A DNA stretch of 64,000 nucleotides from Megamerina dolium (taxonomy: Eukaryota > Arthropoda > Insecta > Diptera > Megamerinidae): the NCBI GenBank assembly GCA_963854835.1, contig OY978526.1, positions 65,448,765-65,512,764 of the forward strand. The letters run 5' to 3'. Below, piece by piece: positions 59,916-64,000 of the stretch. The position numbers and the translations under genes were made by a program. The notes under the pieces are model-generated. The model did not search any database and was not told the origin of the DNA. It saw only the letters and a list, made by a program, of their open reading frames with translations. The stretch's first letter is position 1, and each line of letters starts with the position of its first letter.

Positions 59916-60499
59916 GTCTTTCCACTTTTATAAAAAAAAAAATACAAAATATGCCTGTTATACTCGTTCGAAGATTCCATTTTATTTTTTAACAACGCGT
60001 ACTTTTTTCTGCGATTAAAATCACTTGTTGAATGCACAATACATCAGAAAAAATAAAAATAGTTCCTTTATCTCCCACGAATCATTTTTGTACGCAAAAA
60101 GCGCTTACTGTGAGACTATTGAAAAAATAACGCACGAACTTATGGGCTGATCTGATACTTAAAACTATACTGAGATCAATTTTAAAACATAATACAGTCC
60201 AAATTACTCAGTATGAGGTCAAATATACCGGTCTTTTTTTTTTTGCATATAAGAACTCTTTAGCAAGCATGCTATTGTTTATTTAGGGATGAGAGCTGGC
60301 AAACTATTTTGATAGCTTCAAAAAGACAATTTGAACAACATTTGTCGGAGCTTTACTAATTGTAATTGAATAAAATTGTAGTAAACCCTTGTGGTGTTAC
60401 AGCTAATTTTCTTCAGATCGGGAGGAATAAAAAGATGTGGCCAATACATAACTCACACTCAAAAAAGTAAGTATATATCTTAACAGCATGTTTTAAATC
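59916..60499. other. AT-rich non-coding stretch
   Basis: No gene or repeat family recognised. Confidence 0.5.
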
Positions 60500-61655
60500 A
60501 ATTTTTGTAGATTTTCAAAATTAAGTATAAACGTAGTAATGGCAATCAATTAATGCAACCATAACAAACCAACCAGCAACTATTAAGGGATACACAGAAT
60601 ATAACTGATATTGGTTTAGCGTTCGGCCGTAGCAGTGGTAATAATAATAGCGCGGATGATTGATATGCGACATTAGCAAATATTGTTAGTAGGAAATAAG
60701 TCAAATCGGTTTAATCAATGTTCATGTATTTAGGCAATTTATCAAACAACAATTAGCAATTAGAAATAAGTGAACAATTAATTATGATCATGTATTTGAG
60801 ACATTTATTTTTAGATTACTTTATTATTAATCATAATTACGATTATTTTATTTGTTCATTTTTAATTAAATATTGATTTTATTTAATTTTAATAAAACTT
60901 AAAACATTTATTGACACCATTATCATATAGTGTATATATCGTACATATATCATCATTATCATATTCATTTTACATACGAGTATGTGTAAATATTTAAAGA
61001 TAGATTGTTTATAGAGATTTACATTTTACATAAGTACACACAAGTATCAGCTACAAGTAACTCTAAGTATAGTAAGTACTATATGTATAGTTTTATGTAT
61101 AAGTTTAATTAATTTAATGCTGATGATGTTTTGAAATAGGAGTAACTACTTTTTAAAAAATCATAATAATACATTTTTTTTGCAATAATCATGCTTAAAT
61201 TAGTCTATTCAAAAATACTCGCATTCATATTTTTGTAATCAAGATGTTTTAGATTTTGTAGCACTAATGTGCTACCCTAACTATACATATAATATAATAT
61301 AGATTATTATAATATCGTTAATTAAATTTTATGTTTTTCTATTTATCAATTTTCAATTAATAAACTTGGTTTTTTTTTTCTTTTTTCTCTACTTACATTA
61401 CCTTTGCATTCACTTTTAGTTTCATTGTCATACTTATTTATGTCCTGCTCGTATAGTTTAGTATAAGTTTATATAGTAAGTATGTAGTAGTGAATTCATC
61501 ATTAGGATACATTAAGTTCGTTTTTAGTTAAATAGCAATTGTTTGAGTTACAATTAATTTTGATTAAAAAAAAAGATTATATAAAACAATGTTTTTCGTT
61601 TAATATATGCCAAAATTAATTTCTCCATGGGCCATGCCAATGTTTTCAAAATATA
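60500..61655 (+). pseudogene. Broken duplicate of the pseudoprotease last exon plus its 3' flank
   Basis: 60500-60770 aligns with 51991-52275: GTAGATTTTC, AAGGGA-ACACAGAATAT, GATATTGGTT, GTAGCAGTGGTAA, TTAGTAGGAAAT and TCAAATCGGTTTAATCAATG are shared. Frameshifts and in-frame stops (for example TGA where the copy has CGT, near 60658) destroy the frame. Homology continues into the 3' flank up to about 61800. No upstream exon is present, so only the 3' end was duplicated, or the rest was lost. Confidence 0.88.
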
Positions 61656-61658
61656 TTA

Positions 61659-61925
61659 AGGTGATTCACAAAGTCTCATCAAAACATATGTATGTCATAA
61701 TTTCAAGTTTTAGGAAAATATGAGCCATGTGAAGACACCCTCATAATTGCCTGTACTAATGGGGTAGACAAGAGGTACAACAAGCCATAAATATAGCAAG
61801 CAGAGTTGTATTATGCTGAACTGCTTTTTATGGGAAGAAAAAAAAAACATTTTCTCAACGATGGGCAAATTGATAACATTGTGACAATATGATACATCTT
61901 ATGTCATCTTGTGTAACCCCTAGAT
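61659..61925. mobile_element. Degraded MITE relative of the 19875-20798 element
   Basis: The left end AAGGTGATTCACAAAGTCTCATC and the right end ATGTCATCTTGTGTAACCCCT match the inverted ends of the larger element with several changes. The interior is only about 220 bp. Confidence 0.6.
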
Positions 61926-64000
61926 GTGGAATACAGAAACTTTTGATCCAAAATGACCATTACTTTTTAATTCGTTTGTACCAGAATGCGGAAAAAATGT
62001 ATACACACATAAAATGAACGATAATTCGTAACCGATTATTCGCAACCATGAGCGTTAGTACTAAAAATCATTGCATGCAAACGAACATTCGGTTTTTTTT
62101 TTGTATTAGCGAACGTTCTTTTGGTTAAGCATAAAAATAAAATACAATCGAAAATGAGCTGAAGTGAGAAAGATCGTATTTTTAATCGATTACGAGCGTA
62201 TTTAATTTTATCTTCATTTTCTAAATTTAATGTTTGTTATGAAACATATGAAGTGAATTAATTTTTTAATATAATATAGACTATTACTATATAAAATTTT
62301 GTTTTTTAATAGGAATAATATTAAAAATCAATTTTTCACTGTAATAGCGGAAACGCGATCGGTTAAAAATGCATTTTTCTCAAATGAGTTACTGATTGAG
62401 TTTACCAGTGAACGCTCGAAATAAACGAACGATCGTGAGAGATCGTACGGACGACGCTGGCAGCGATGGCTGATCGTTCGTAATTTTAAAGAACGTTGAC
62501 GTTGACGTTGAGCGCTCGAAATATATCGTAAATGCTTTCGTTCGTTTCGTAACTTTTTCGCTCGCAACAAATTGCCAACATCTAATTTCGAGCATTGATT
62601 AATTGTGAGAAATATCATATTTTGACCGTTCTCCGCACCCTGGTTTGCACCATTCAAGAACTGAACCAAGATTACCATTCGCCTTTTAATCGACTACACC
62701 ATTCAAGAACTGATTTCAAATGTATTCAGTGGTTAAAGAAACAGATTCACTCACAGTCTAAGAAGACGGTTAATTTTTGAAGAGCCTGGACGGATCACGT
62801 AAACTTTTTCATATCATGGAATTATCAACTTCAAGCTCTCGCGTCAGAAAAAAAACAAATGATTTGAATACGAAAAGTAGATAAATAATATAAAAAACCA
62901 TCAATTTTGTTTCGACAAAGTAAGATCACAAAAAAGGCATGGCAGAAAATCTGTAATTTTTAGTGATCATGGCCCTATAACTATAATGATCAATTCTAAT
63001 CTGTCGATTGAATTGAAAAATCGATGAGCTCTACCATATGCGACGTTAGACAGAGAAATCAAAAAATTTTGTACATTCAACATAGATCCCCTTCACCATA
63101 TCGCATTCAATCTGTCAATGCGATCTCGGAAAATCCTCAAAATATCCATTAATTTGCACTTCAATATCCTTATTCGAACTTTTGTTTGTGAATAATTTTC
63201 CTTTGTTTTGATTAACTCGAAATTTGAGCTTTTTTGTATTTTCAAAATTACAAAAAACTTTTCACTGAAGTCTGTAATTTGTGGCAGTTGTTATGCCTTG
63301 ACATATGTTTTCCCATCATAAAGCAAATGAACGTAGAAGAAACGGACAGATAAAGGATGGTGCACGCTAATATTTTGGATCCAAATATAACATTACTTAA
63401 CAAAATGTAGTAGATGCAGTTAAGAAGAATAGTTTTTCATTTAGCCGAGTCACAATCTTTCACGAACCAACTTCATATTTTGAAAAGGGCTGAAAATTCC
63501 ACATTATTTTTTGAAAATTGAATATAAATCTGACATTTAATATATGATTTAATACTGAAAATTTTAAATTGATAGGTCCTATTCGAAATACTGCCATAAA
63601 ATGCATTAATGTAATTAGAGATTCCAAGGCGCAAAAGAACACTTCGACAAGGCCCTAAAACTAATTAGGTTGGATGTAGTGAGGCCCTCCTCTCAACAGA
63701 TTCAATAGTAATCTATTGAAATAAAATTTTGAAATTGGAATTTATATTTTCGTTCATTTATCAGTCTTTAGACACAAAAAAAAAAAAATGAAAGAAAAAT
63801 ATGTTTCGTTTGCTTTTTATATAACACTTTTACGCTTAAATATCTTAAACTTGTGGTTTCCATTTTTCTTCTTCTAAATATCGTATATTCTCTTCTTTTT
63901 GCAATAATCGTCACTAAATAATTACTTATATATGTATTTCCTTATTAGTTAAACTATTTTTATTTCGTATACATGCATACGAAATAGAAAAACTTTAAAA
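61926..64000. other. AT-rich non-coding stretch to the window end
   Basis: No gene recognised. At 62395-62560 the sequence is locally CG-rich with many CGTTCG/CGAACG words and a triple GTTGAC-type repeat (62490-62512), giving an open but repetitive minus frame. A short direct repeat CACCATTCAAGAACTGA occurs at about 62649 and 62697. Confidence 0.4.

Overview
The window is dipteran nuclear DNA, very AT-rich, with intron-split genes, long introns and many transposons. The best guess is a higher fly close to the fruit-fly families (Tephritidae or Drosophilidae grade). The basis is protein resemblance of a synaptotagmin-4 gene, a modular serine protease gene and an errantivirus, all judged by eye; the family-level call is an inference.

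Host genes, all on the + strand. (1) Synaptotagmin 4 (Syt4), four coding exons between 14442 and 17419, complete (464 aa). (2) A modular serine protease of the ModSP/HP14 type, seven coding exons between 28343 and 33270, complete (647 aa): signal peptide, four LDLa repeats, Sushi, a second Cys-rich (Wonton-like) module, and a chymotrypsin-fold protease with His423/Asp486/Ser582. (3) A tandem paralogue, six coding exons between 34781 and 52275 (594 aa). It keeps the recognition modules, but its protease domain has lost the catalytic His, has an altered Ser loop and is about 33 residues shorter: a pseudoprotease. (4) A broken third copy of only the last exon plus its 3' flank, at 60500-61650. 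ModSP-type proteases start the Toll-activating and melanisation cascades, so the window shows an initiator protease expanding into a locus with a non-catalytic partner.

Mobile DNA fills most of the rest. 0-3.1 kb: a satellite-like array of about 150-bp units, into which a tRNA-type SINE and a LINE 3' end have inserted, each with a perfect 13-bp target duplication. 8.5-12.8 kb: a hairpin MITE, a wrecked minus-strand LINE ('LINE-A') and a second LINE fragment with a 13-bp target duplication. 19.9-20.8 kb: a MITE. 25.8-27.5 kb: LINE-A pieces. Intron 4 of the active protease gene: SINE, satellite units and LINE-A debris. 33.8-34.4 kb: a non-autonomous Harbinger-like element with perfect terminal inverted repeats. 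Intron 1 of the paralogue: a 1.26-kb dispersed repeat, a mariner remnant and a Tigger/pogo remnant. Intron 5 of the paralogue: a nearly complete gypsy-type errantivirus, antisense, 44400-50901. 53-58 kb: a zinc-finger pseudogene, then a large TA array invaded by LINE-A and by a Tc1 element that itself contains a Jockey-type LINE. 59-60 kb: a sense/antisense LINE-A chimera next to a mariner remnant.

The remaining long stretches (about 3.1-8.5, 20.8-25.8 and 61.9-64 kb) hold nothing I can recognise beyond simple AT-rich sequence. There is no sign of bacterial genes, CRISPR arrays, rRNA or a functional tRNA gene.
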